A stretch of 60,086 bases of DNA from Roseburia sp. (GTDB lineage: Bacteria; Bacillota; Clostridia; Lachnospirales; Lachnospiraceae): contig JAMPIG010000008.1 of the NCBI GenBank assembly GCA_023662875.1, forward strand, positions 1 through 60,086. Reading direction: 5' to 3'. Made by a program: the position numbers and the translations under genes. Positions 49,917 through 58,326 of the stretch are shown here, in pieces (the stretch's first letter is position 1; each line of letters opens with the position of its first letter). Under the pieces are notes generated by a model that saw only the letters and a program-made list of their open reading frames with translations, made no database searches and was not told the DNA's origin.

Positions 49917-51872
49917 ATGAATCAGATTTATCATGTGGCAAAAACAGGCTTTGATTACAACAGCGGGACGGAGGAAGCTCCTTTCCTGACGATCCAGCGG
50001 GCGGCCCGCGAGGCGAAGGCGGGAGACACCGTCCTGGTACACGAGGGCGTATACCGGGAGTGGGTCAGACCTCTGTACGGCGGTGTCAACGACAACTGCC
50101 GGGTCACCTATCAGGCGGCGGAGGGGGAGCATGTGGCGATCAGGGGCTCCGAGGAGGTAAAGAATTGGAAAAGGTTGGAAAACGGCGTCTGGCAGGCGGA
50201 GGTGTCCAACCGGCTGTTCGGGGACTTTAACCCCTTCGCCGAAAAAATTCAGGGAGACTGGCTGGTGGATCCCAGAAAGTATGACGTTCACTGCGGGGCG
50301 GTCTATCTGGACGGAGTGATGCTCTATGAGGCGCGCTGCCCGGAGGAGGTGGAAAGACCCGTACAGAGGGAGTATTCCGAGCTTGCCACCTGGGGAAACC
50401 GGAAGGAAGCAATCCGGAAGCCGGAGCAGAGCCTGCTGGTCTGGCGCGCGGAGGTGGGGAAGGAGAACACGGTGATCACCGCGAACTTTGGCGGCGCGGA
50501 TCCCAATGAACATCTGGTCGAGATCAATGTGCGCCGGGCCTGCTTTTACCCGGACAAAAGCGGCGTCAATTTCATTACCCTCCGGGGCTTTGAGATTGCG
50601 CAGGCAGCGACAAATTGGGCGCCGCCGACGGCGGATCAGGTCGGCATGGTAGGACCGAACTGGGCGAAGGGCTGGATCATCGAGGAAAATTTGCTCCATG
50701 ACTCCAAGTGCAGCGCGGTCAGCCTGGGGAAAAACGGAGCCACGGGAGACAACGAGTATACCCGTACCCTGAAGAAGCCGGACTATCAGTATCAGATGGA
50801 GGCCATGTTCCGGGGGCTGGGAAAGGGCTGGTCAAAGGAACAGGTGGGCTCTCACATCGTGCGGAACAACACGATTTACGACTGCGGGCAGACCGGCGTC
50901 GTAGGGCATATGGGATGCGCTTTTTCCGAAATTTACGGCAACGACATCTCCTACATCGCTACCCGCCACGAGTTCTGGGGACATGAGATCGCGGGCATCA
51001 AGTTCCACGCGGCGGTGGACGCGCGGATTTACGATAACCACATCCATCACTGCAGCCTGGGCACCTGGCTGGACTGGGAGGCGCAGGGAGTGCGGGTCAG
51101 CGGAAATGTGTACGACCACAATAACCGGGATTTTATGGTGGAGGTGACCCACGGCCCGTATCTGGCGGACAACAATATTTTTGCCTCGGAATACAATTTC
51201 GACAATGCGGCCCAGGGCGGCGCTTATGTACATAATCTCTGCTGCGGGCTGTTAAACCAGTACCCGGTGCTGGATCGGCCTACGCCCTACCACATGCCAC
51301 ATTCGACACAGGTGATGGGTTCGGTCTGGGTTTACGGCTTTGACGACAGATGGTATCAGAACCTGTTCGCGGGCGGAAGCGAGGAGGATAAATTTTACGG
51401 CACGGGCCGGTATAACGGCGCTCCGGTTTCCCTGGAGGAGTATCTGGAAAAGATGGCGGAGTACGACCCGGATCCCTTGCGGGGCTGCCGGGAAATCAAG
51501 CAGCCTGTCTATATCCGGAGCAATGTCTATCTGCGCGGCGCAGAATCCTTTGACCGGGAAGAGGGCGCGGTCTGCCTTCCGGAATGGGATCCGGAGGTCA
51601 GCGTAGAGAGCTGCGGGCAGGAGGTCTTCTTGAATATCACCCTGCCGGAGGAGGTCTTCGGGATGGATACGGTCTCTGTGACCACGGAGCTGCTGGGCGC
51701 GCCCCGTATCACCGAGTGTCAATATGAGAATCCGGACGGAAGCCCTATCGCCATCGACCGGGATCTGACCGGAGGGGAAAGAGGAGGCAGGCCGCTGCCG
51801 GGGCCGCTGCAGGGACTGAAGCCGGGCAGAAACCGGGTGAGCCTGGGACGGTTCGGACGCGGCAGGGGATGA
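49917..51872 (+). CDS. GH120 beta-xylosidase (right-handed beta-helix)
   Basis: 651 residues from ATG 49917 (AAAGGAGG at 49903-49910). The sequence follows the Thermoanaerobacterium XylC/GH120 pattern throughout as I recall it: VHEGVYREWV near the N-terminus, AATNWAPPTADQVG, GPNWAKGWIIE, KCSAVSLGK, GHEIAGIKFHAAVDARI and WLDWEAQG. The expected nucleophile is D386 and acid/base E409 (VEVTHGP), 23 residues apart as in XylC. Releases xylose from xylo-oligosaccharides; no signal peptide, so intracellular. A GAGGG-CGCA-CCCTC hairpin (49876-49889) lies between GH112 and this gene. The last 25 residues are Gly/Arg/Pro-rich. Confidence 0.88.
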   Translation: MNQIYHVAKTGFDYNSGTEEAPFLTIQRAAREAKAGDTVLVHEGVYREWVRPLYGGVNDNCRVTYQAAEGEHVAIRGSEEVKNWKRLENGVWQAEVSNRLFGDFNPFAEKIQGDWLVDPRKYDVHCGAVYLDGVMLYEARCPEEVERPVQREYSELATWGNRKEAIRKPEQSLLVWRAEVGKENTVITANFGGADPNEHLVEINVRRACFYPDKSGVNFITLRGFEIAQAATNWAPPTADQVGMVGPNWAKGWIIEENLLHDSKCSAVSLGKNGATGDNEYTRTLKKPDYQYQMEAMFRGLGKGWSKEQVGSHIVRNNTIYDCGQTGVVGHMGCAFSEIYGNDISYIATRHEFWGHEIAGIKFHAAVDARIYDNHIHHCSLGTWLDWEAQGVRVSGNVYDHNNRDFMVEVTHGPYLADNNIFASEYNFDNAAQGGAYVHNLCCGLLNQYPVLDRPTPYHMPHSTQVMGSVWVYGFDDRWYQNLFAGGSEEDKFYGTGRYNGAPVSLEEYLEKMAEYDPDPLRGCREIKQPVYIRSNVYLRGAESFDREEGAVCLPEWDPEVSVESCGQEVFLNITLPEEVFGMDTVSVTTELLGAPRITECQYENPDGSPIAIDRDLTGGERGGRPLPGPLQGLKPGRNRVSLGRFGRGRG

Positions 51873-51890
51873 AGAGTTATATTCGATCAT

Positions 51891-52097
51891 GTGTGTGATT
51901 TTTCCAGCGGTTATGTTTCCAAATTGCTGATTGAGCAAAAACAGATAACAACGGAAAACGCAAATCTCTCGCACGGACACAAACCTTTTGCTAAAAACCC
52001 GCCGATAGCCAAACTGTTTCGAGAGATTGGACTGGCTGACGAACTGGGAAGCGGCATGAGAAACAGTTATAAATACACAAATACATACGAGAAATAA
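51891..52097 (+). pseudogene. Remnant of an AlbA_2/HATPase_c_4-type putative transcriptional regulator
   Basis: 68 residues of which the second half (HGHKPFAKNPPIAKLFREIG, ADELGSGMRNSYKYTN) matches the block around KNP-IAKFF-EIG-ADELGSG-RN in long putative regulators with an AlbA_2 domain. Those proteins exceed 400 residues, so only a short internal piece remains, without a ribosome binding site. The base composition is more AT-rich than the neighbours. Probably debris of an insertion between GH120 and the cupin gene. Confidence 0.6.
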
Positions 52098-52121
52098 GGT
52101 AAACGGAAAGGAGCAATTCCC

Positions 52122-52445
52122 ATGTATAAAAATATTGAAAAACAGGTGTGTCTGAAGCTGAAGGATCTGGTCGAGTATCAGAAGGGTCAGGTGGTCAGTA
52201 AGACCCTGGTGCAGAATGATCAGGTCAGCATGACGATTTTTTCCTTTGACAAGGGAGAGGAAATTTCCACCCACGCGGCGGGCGGGGACGCCATGGTGAC
52301 CGTGCTGGAGGGCACGGGGCGGTTTACCGTAGGCGGGGAGGTGTTTCTTCTGAAAGAGGGGGACACCCTGATTATGCCGAAGGACATTCCCCATGCCGTA
52401 TACGGCGAGGAAGCCTTTAAGATGCAGCTTGTTGTATCTTACTAA
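52122..52445 (+). CDS. Small cupin-domain protein
   Basis: 107 residues, one cupin barrel: motif 1 around ISTHAAGGDAMVTVLEGTG (about 48-66) and motif 2 GDTLIMPKDIPHAV (about 80-93). Potential metal ligands H51 and H91 are present, but the usual full His/Glu set is incomplete. GGAAAGGAG precedes the ATG. Such small cupins may be isomerases, sensors or storage-type binding proteins; in a sugar locus a carbohydrate-related role is plausible but unproven. Two hairpins follow, so it can be transcribed apart from GH51. Confidence 0.8.
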   Translation: MYKNIEKQVCLKLKDLVEYQKGQVVSKTLVQNDQVSMTIFSFDKGEEISTHAAGGDAMVTVLEGTGRFTVGGEVFLLKEGDTLIMPKDIPHAVYGEEAFKMQLVVSY

Positions 52446-52476
52446 CCTCCGAGACTCCGACTTGGAGAATTACCGA

Positions 52477-52509
52477 CCATAGAGTTCGCGCTTCGTGAGA
52501 ACTCTATGG
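52477..52509 (+). other. Hairpin after the cupin gene
   Basis: CCATAGAGTTC (52477-52487) pairs perfectly with GAACTCTATGG (52499-52509), 11-base loop. No T-run follows. Confidence 0.6.
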
Positions 52510-52524
52510 CCGCGAATCCGGGGG

Positions 52525-52547
52525 AACGCCGCGTCTCAGGCGTTTTT
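52525..52547 (+). terminator. Terminator between cupin and GH51 genes
   Basis: AACGCC (52525-52530) pairs with GGCGTT (52539-52544) followed by T's. Short stem but proper T-run, 37 bases before the GH51 start. Confidence 0.55.
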
Positions 52548-52583
52548 CTCACATAAAACAACAGATCGGAAAGGACACTTAAG

Positions 52584-54914
52584 ATGAAGCAGATTACCAT
52601 TTATCAGGACAAAGCATATAAGGAGCTGGGAATTTTATACGGCCTGTTTTTTGAGGATATCAACCATGCCGCGGACGGCGGGTTGTACGCGGAGCTGGTG
52701 CGGAACCGTTCCTTTGAATACTGTGAGATGGACCGGAAGGGGTATCACGCTCTGACGGCCTGGAAGAAGGCGGGGGAGCTCGCCTGGGAGGTTCGGACGG
52801 ACGTGCCGCTGCATGAGGAGAACCCTCATTACCTGCATGTGGAGGCAGACCCCGGGGGCGCGGTTTACAACGAGGGCTACAACACCGGGATTTTCCTGGA
52901 GGCGGGGAAGCGGTATGATTTTTCCCTGTTTGCGGGAGGGCTGGAGAAGGACGTCACTCTGCAGATAAAGGTGGAGTCGGAGGCGGGAGCCGTCTGTGCG
53001 GAGGGAACCTTGACTTTAAGCGGCCGAGACTGGAAAAAGTATGAGCTGCAGCTGACGGCGACGGAGACTACGACCTGCGGCAGGCTGGCTCTGGTCTGGG
53101 AGGAAGGCGGAAGCTGCGATCTGGATATGATTTCCCTCTTCCCGCAGGATACCTTTCTGGGGAAAAAGGGCGGGCTTCGGAAGGATATCGCCCAGGCGCT
53201 GCAGGAGATGCATCCGAAATTCATGCGTTTCCCGGGAGGATGCCTTATCCATGACGGCAGCCTGAATCACCGGGATCGGGATTCCATGTACCGCTGGAAG
53301 CGGACAATCGGAAAGGTGGAGGAGCGTCCCAGCCGGCGCAACAACTGGGGCTATAACCAGTCCCTGGGACTGGGATATTTTGAATATTTCTGCTTTTGTG
53401 AGGAAATCGGCGCGGAGCCGGTGCCCGTCCTGCCCGGCGGATTTAATCCCCACAAGGGCGTGGGCGCGCCTTTGGAGGAATTGGGCGAGTGGGTGGATGA
53501 CGCTCTGGATCTGATTGAATTTGCCAACGGGGATGCGGATACTCCCTGGGGAAGGATTCGGGTTCAGTTGGGCCATGAGGCACCTTTTCATCTGAAATAC
53601 ATCGGTATCGGCAACGAGGAGGTAGGAGAGGGCTTTTTTGAGCGATATCCTTATTTTCACCGGGCAATCCGCGAGAAATACCCGGAAATTCAGATTATCA
53701 ATACCGCGGGCCCGTTTGCGGCGGGAGAAAGCTATGAGGCGGGCTGGAGCTCCGCGAAACGGTACGGCTCCGACCTGGTGGATGAGCATTATTATTCGTC
53801 TCCCGAATGGTTCCTGGCGAACATGCATCATTACGAGGATTACGATGCGGAGGGGCCGAAGGTATTCTTAGGAGAGTACGGCTCCTGGGACAACACCTAC
53901 TATAACGCGTTGGTGGAAGCCGCCTATATGACTCACCTGGAGCGTTCGGAGGCGGTGGCTATGGCCTGTTACGCGCCCATGCTCTGCAATGCGGATTATG
54001 TGAACTGGAAGCCGGATTTGCTGTGGTTTAACAATCATGCCGTTTTGAAGACGCCCAACTATCATGTGCAGAAGCTTTTTATGGAAAATCAGGGCAGCCG
54101 GGCAGTGTACTTTGAGACGGAAGGGTTGGATGAAATTATTCAGGTAACGGATGCGCCTGCGATCACGGGAGGGCTGTCCGTAGCCGGAAACGATATCGAG
54201 GGCAGGATCTGGGACGTTTGTCTGGAGGACTGCGAGACCGGGGAGGTTGTAACGCTGCCCGAAATCCGGATAGGAAAGGACAACCGGGAGAATCCTCTGA
54301 AGGAGACGAACAGCCGTCATTACAGGCTTTCCCTTCGTTTTCAGCGGACGGCGGGAAGAAAGGGTCTGAAAATCAACTTTGGGGAAAAGGACGATAAAAA
54401 TAAATTCCAGTGGGAGTTCGGCGGATGGGATAACTGGGACTGTAATCTGACTTCTCTGTACGGCGGAAAGGGAGCGACCCTCTCCCAGAGAATTTTCCAT
54501 GTGGGGGACGGGGAATATCGGCTGGAGCTGGAGGTTGAGGACAGGAGGATCCGAACCCGGATTAACGGCGAGCTCTACAATGATGTGACGGATCGTCTGC
54601 CCGAGTTGGAGGAATTATATGTGACCGCAAGCACGGAATCCGGGGAGAAGGGCGCGGAGGACAGAACCTTCCTCAAAGCGGTGAACCTGACCGGGGAGGA
54701 AAAGAAGGTGCGGGTAGTCCTGGAAGGAAAAGAGAGGAAAAGCGCGAAAATTTCCTGTCTGAAGGGACACGGCCTGGGGGATACCAACACCTTTGAGGAG
54801 CCGGATCGCATCCGGCCTGTGGAGGAAGAGCTGTCCTTAGAGGGGAATGAGCTGGTATATGACTTTGCGCCGCATTCGGTGACGGTGATGTCGTTTGAGA
54901 AGGAGAAAGGGTAA
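52584..54914 (+). CDS. GH51 alpha-L-arabinofuranosidase
   Basis: 776 residues. Removes arabinofuranosyl residues from arabinan or arabinoxylan fragments. Begins with the GH51 pattern GLFFEDINHAADGGLYAELV; a carbohydrate-binding-like jelly roll (about 60-190) precedes the TIM barrel; acid/base E345 in GIGNEEVGEG and nucleophile E431 in FLGEYGSWDN. After the barrel a concanavalin-like segment (about 580-690) is inserted before the C-terminal beta domain, as in longer GH51 members. No signal peptide, so intracellular. GGAAAGGA precedes the ATG. Last gene of the carbohydrate locus, without a clear terminator. Confidence 0.92.
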   Translation: MKQITIYQDKAYKELGILYGLFFEDINHAADGGLYAELVRNRSFEYCEMDRKGYHALTAWKKAGELAWEVRTDVPLHEENPHYLHVEADPGGAVYNEGYNTGIFLEAGKRYDFSLFAGGLEKDVTLQIKVESEAGAVCAEGTLTLSGRDWKKYELQLTATETTTCGRLALVWEEGGSCDLDMISLFPQDTFLGKKGGLRKDIAQALQEMHPKFMRFPGGCLIHDGSLNHRDRDSMYRWKRTIGKVEERPSRRNNWGYNQSLGLGYFEYFCFCEEIGAEPVPVLPGGFNPHKGVGAPLEELGEWVDDALDLIEFANGDADTPWGRIRVQLGHEAPFHLKYIGIGNEEVGEGFFERYPYFHRAIREKYPEIQIINTAGPFAAGESYEAGWSSAKRYGSDLVDEHYYSSPEWFLANMHHYEDYDAEGPKVFLGEYGSWDNTYYNALVEAAYMTHLERSEAVAMACYAPMLCNADYVNWKPDLLWFNNHAVLKTPNYHVQKLFMENQGSRAVYFETEGLDEIIQVTDAPAITGGLSVAGNDIEGRIWDVCLEDCETGEVVTLPEIRIGKDNRENPLKETNSRHYRLSLRFQRTAGRKGLKINFGEKDDKNKFQWEFGGWDNWDCNLTSLYGGKGATLSQRIFHVGDGEYRLELEVEDRRIRTRINGELYNDVTDRLPELEELYVTASTESGEKGAEDRTFLKAVNLTGEEKKVRVVLEGKERKSAKISCLKGHGLGDTNTFEEPDRIRPVEEELSLEGNELVYDFAPHSVTVMSFEKEKG

Positions 54915-54930
54915 AACAAGCTAAGCGAAG

Positions 54931-56334
54931 CTAGGGCTGATACCCCGCAGCTCTGCTACGGGGAGTTTCATTAGTCTGCTCCCGCTCCAGCTTTCGGAAC
55001 AGGCGCAGGAGAACGACGACAGCCGCGGCGGCCAGAATGGTTTCCGCGGCGAACTGCGCGTAAGCCAGTCCGTAAAGGGGAAAGAGGAAATTCAGGAGGA
55101 AGAGCGCCGGGATCTCCAGGGCGATCTTGCGGAGGATGGCGAAAAGCAGGGATTTCCGGCCGAGACCGCAGGCCTGGAAGACGCCGACCGCCAGAAAATC
55201 CATACAGAGGAAGGGCATTCCCAGGCAGAGGCCCCGCAGGAACCGGGTTCCGTAGGCGATGATGGAAGAGTTCTTCATAAAGAGAGAGATCAGGAAACCG
55301 GCTCCCAGCCAGTAGAGGACGGAGAGCGACGCCATAAAGGTCAGGTTGATCTTCGCGGTAAAAGCGACGGTTTTCTTCATCCGCTTTACGTTGCCGCTGG
55401 CGTAATTATAGCTGACCAGGGGCATGATTCCCTGAGACAGCCCGAAGGCGATCTGCATGGGCACCATATTGATTTTCTGGGAGATTCCCATAGCCGCGAC
55501 GGCGTCCGCGCCGAAGGAGGCCGTAAAGTTGTTCAGGACGGTCATTCCCGTTACGTTCAGCAGATTCTGGATTGAGGCGGGGATGCCGACCGCCAGGATG
55601 CCCAGAACGATTTCTCTCCGGAAGCGGAACAGGGAAGGACGGATACAGACATAGGTATGCCCTCGTTTCAGGAACAGCAGGACGAAGAAATACCCGCAGG
55701 CTGTGCAGTTTGACAGGAAGGTTGCCAGTCCCGCGCCCGCGGCTCCCATGTTCAGTCCCCAGGGCAGGATAAAGATCGGATCCAGAATAATATTCAAAAG
55801 ACAGCCGCTCATTGTGCCGAGGCTGGCGTGAAGGGAAGAACCCTCCGCCCGAACCAGATAGGCCATGACGACGTTCAGGATAGCGGGAGCGGCCCCGCAG
55901 CTCACCGTCCAGAGGAGGTAGCTGCCCGTGGCGGCGGTTGTCCCGCCGTCGGCTCCCAACATAACCAGCAGGGGAGAGCGAAAAGTCGTATACAGGACGG
56001 AAAACAGGACGCCCGAGATCAGCGCGCAGTAAAAGCCCAGGACGGAGCTGCGGGAAACGGTGTCAAAATTCTTTGCGCCAAGTCCTCTGCTCATCATGCT
56101 GGAGGCACCGACGCCGAAGAGATTGTTGACGGCGTTAAAGGCCAGCAGTACCGGCGCGGCCAGAGTAACCGCCGCATTCTGGATCGGATCGTTCAGCATT
56201 CCGACGAAGTAGGTGTCCGCCAGATTATAAATCACCATGACCAGAGAGCTGAGGATTGTGGGAACCGCCAGCTTGGCGACCGCTCTCGGGATAGGGGTTC
56301 TTTCAAACAGTTCTGTCTTTTCCTGATTTTCCAT
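54931..56334 (-). CDS. MATE-family efflux transporter
   Basis: 467 residues with twelve membrane helices in two homologous halves (PRAVAKLAVPTILSSLVMVI begins the first, IVLGILAVGIPASIQNLLNV the second). Exports drugs or metabolites in exchange for Na+ or H+. The C-terminus SRAAGYQP is encoded by sequence that folds as CCCCGTAGC-AGA-GCTGCGGGG (54964-54944), so the stop region is inside a hairpin. Upstream, on the same strand, lies copy B of the structured element also found before the first ABC exporter; the gene is therefore likely under the same control. Convergent with GH51. Confidence 0.92.
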   Translation of the reverse strand: MENQEKTELFERTPIPRAVAKLAVPTILSSLVMVIYNLADTYFVGMLNDPIQNAAVTLAAPVLLAFNAVNNLFGVGASSMMSRGLGAKNFDTVSRSSVLGFYCALISGVLFSVLYTTFRSPLLVMLGADGGTTAATGSYLLWTVSCGAAPAILNVVMAYLVRAEGSSLHASLGTMSGCLLNIILDPIFILPWGLNMGAAGAGLATFLSNCTACGYFFVLLFLKRGHTYVCIRPSLFRFRREIVLGILAVGIPASIQNLLNVTGMTVLNNFTASFGADAVAAMGISQKINMVPMQIAFGLSQGIMPLVSYNYASGNVKRMKKTVAFTAKINLTFMASLSVLYWLGAGFLISLFMKNSSIIAYGTRFLRGLCLGMPFLCMDFLAVGVFQACGLGRKSLLFAILRKIALEIPALFLLNFLFPLYGLAYAQFAAETILAAAAVVVLLRLFRKLEREQTNETPRSRAAGYQP

Positions 56335-56384
56335 GGAGATTTACGCCTTTCTGTTTTTTTGTTTTGCGAATGCGGAATTTATTG

Positions 56385-56490
56385 TACCATGATTGGCTCT
56401 GCAATCACGGTATGGATGGCTATTCGGCCGCTTTCTGCCTTGAATAAGGTTATTATACCACATATCACCTTGGTGGGGCAGAAAAAAATG
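56385..56490 (-). repeat. Interspersed structured element, copy B (upstream of MATE)
   Basis: Read on the - strand it starts CATTTTTTTCTGCCCC and continues with AATAACCTTATTCAAGGCAG and AAGCGGCCGAAT exactly or nearly as in copy A. TTTCTGCC and GGCAGAAA pair perfectly (8 bp). The last hairpin is TGATTG-CAGAGC-CAATCA, altered in sequence from copy A but still paired. TGGTATAAT before the dyad is an extended -10 box. Ends about 50 bases before the MATE start. The gap 56335-56659 holds this element and the iterons below, no gene. Confidence 0.75.
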
Positions 56491-56569
56491 AAAACGGTAA
56501 ATTTGATGCGGAAGGCTTTCGGATTCGGTTTCGGAGGACAAAATCCGCGCTTTACACTTTGAATACAGG

Positions 56570-56628
56570 GGGCTATAATAAAATCCAAGAAATGATTTTA
56601 TTATCCAAGGGCTATAATAAATTCCAAG
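56570..56628 (+). repeat. Three TCCAAG iterons with TATAAT boxes upstream of the first GT-C gene
   Basis: TCCAAG occurs at 56584, 56604 and 56623, i.e. every 19-20 bases. Units 1 and 3 share GGGCTATAATAAA; unit 2 has ATGATTTTATTA instead. Each TATAAT could be a -10 box, so the repeats may be operator sites overlapping a promoter. Helical spacing of about two turns suits a protein binding one DNA face. Confidence 0.6.
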
Positions 56629-56659
56629 AGCGAAAGACGCCAAAGAGGAGATAGATGAT

Positions 56660-58219
56660 ATGGAATCGGGTCGAACCGAGAAGCTGACGAAGCTTATGCT
56701 GAATATAGTCTTTGTGTTTGCTATTGCCTTTCTGGCTGTTCTGCTTATCATGCAGGTAAATCATTCGGTCACCTTTGACGAAGCTGGGAAGGTGATCTTT
56801 GTCCGGCAAAAGGCATGGACGGTTGCTCTGAGGGCGGTTTTGATCATTTTTGTTTTGATGCTTTCAAAACAGATCGGGCTGACGGTTGGTAAAAAAATGT
56901 TTTATATGATCGGAGCAGTATATATTCTGCTGAATATCTGTCTTGTTTTTGTTTTAGGACTTTATCCCGGTGGAGATCAGTATTATGTAACCTGGATTGC
57001 GTCGGACATGATGGAAGGGATTTATTCCCAGTTTGAGCCGTATGGCTATATGAATCTGTATCCGTTTCAGTATAGCTTTGTGAGCTATGTAAAGCTGATT
57101 TTTACCCTTTTTGGGGTTAATAATTATTGCGCCCTTCAGATACTGAATGTATTATATTTGTGGCTTATTATATATTTTGTTGTCAAAAATACAAGATTTA
57201 TGTTCGGTGAGGAGCAATATCAGATCGGGGTTGTTTTGATGCTGTTTTTCCCGCTTTCTCTCTATGTGACTTATATTTATGGAAGTCAGCTGTCTCTTGC
57301 GCTATCCCTTGCTTCCGCGTATTATTTGCTCCGGTTTCTGACAAAAGAGGGGAAGATATGGCTCAATTTTCTGCTTGTAGTGGTTTTAAATACTTTTTCG
57401 GTTTTGATAAAGAATAACGCGCTCATTTTTACAATAGCGGAGTTATGCCTTATACTTCTGTTTTCGGTGAAGCGGGCGGAGAAGAAAATCGTTTTGCGCA
57501 ACGTCCTGTTGGCAGCTGCCATATTGGGAGTATACGCCTTATCAGTGGCGGCGGCAAACAAAAGTCTTGCAAGGTATACGGGCTCCGATAAGGTGGGAGC
57601 GCCTAAAACGGCGTGGGTAGCTGTAGGCCTTCAGACGGGAGGAGCTGCTGAGGGCTGGAATAATTTCTTCTGCCGGGATGTGTATTGGGGCAATGATTGT
57701 GATGCGGAGGCGACGGATACATTATCCAGAGCGGCAATAAAAGAGTCGATTTATGGTTTTTTGAAAGATCCGAAGTACTGTGTAAAGTTCTTTTATAAGA
57801 AGATATGCTCGGAATGGATGAATCCATCCTTTGATGGTATTGGTATAGTAGAGAAAAGCGTGAAGCTTAATCCGAATACGGAGATTCGTTATTCTACCCC
57901 TGTCAGATGGTTCTTATCCAACGCTCCAGGGAAATCCCTGGATGCAACGCATTCCGTATTGAATGAGTATCTCAGGATTTATGAGCTTGCGATTTTCGCG
58001 GGGGCTTTTCTCTATCTGATCATCCGGCGGCTTCGGGTGACAGACTGCCTTTTTATGGTAGTCTTTATTGGAGGCTTCCTATTCCATATCTTCTGGGAAG
58101 CTGCCTGTCAGTACATGCTGCCGTATTTTGTGATGCTTATCCCTTATGGGGTAATGGGGCTTACGGATTTCAGAGATATTGTTGCAGGCAGAATACGATT
58201 GTTTAAGAGGAATGATTGA
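56660..58219 (+). CDS. GT-C-like membrane glycosyltransferase (PMT/ArnT-related), copy 1
   Basis: 519 residues with about a dozen membrane helices. An Asp-Glu pair in the first external loop (VTFDEAGKV, about 37-45) and GDQYYVTWIASDMM (about 107-120) recall the catalytic loop of lipid-phosphate-sugar-dependent transferases of the GT39/GT83 type; VFIGGFLFHIFWEAACQYML near the end is the second recognisable block. Probably moves a sugar from a polyprenyl phosphate to a surface polymer or lipid. GAGGAG precedes the ATG. More AT-rich than the locus to its left. Acceptor unknown; family call is by topology and motif. Confidence 0.7.
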   Translation: MESGRTEKLTKLMLNIVFVFAIAFLAVLLIMQVNHSVTFDEAGKVIFVRQKAWTVALRAVLIIFVLMLSKQIGLTVGKKMFYMIGAVYILLNICLVFVLGLYPGGDQYYVTWIASDMMEGIYSQFEPYGYMNLYPFQYSFVSYVKLIFTLFGVNNYCALQILNVLYLWLIIYFVVKNTRFMFGEEQYQIGVVLMLFFPLSLYVTYIYGSQLSLALSLASAYYLLRFLTKEGKIWLNFLLVVVLNTFSVLIKNNALIFTIAELCLILLFSVKRAEKKIVLRNVLLAAAILGVYALSVAAANKSLARYTGSDKVGAPKTAWVAVGLQTGGAAEGWNNFFCRDVYWGNDCDAEATDTLSRAAIKESIYGFLKDPKYCVKFFYKKICSEWMNPSFDGIGIVEKSVKLNPNTEIRYSTPVRWFLSNAPGKSLDATHSVLNEYLRIYELAIFAGAFLYLIIRRLRVTDCLFMVVFIGGFLFHIFWEAACQYMLPYFVMLIPYGVMGLTDFRDIVAGRIRLFKRND

Positions 58220-58326
58220 ACCAATAAAGGCCGGATGAGGATGTTTATGCGGATTGAACCGATTCCGGCCATAGTCCCTGTACGGGAAACGGGGAGAACG
58301 AAAACATCAAAGAGGAGATAGATGAC

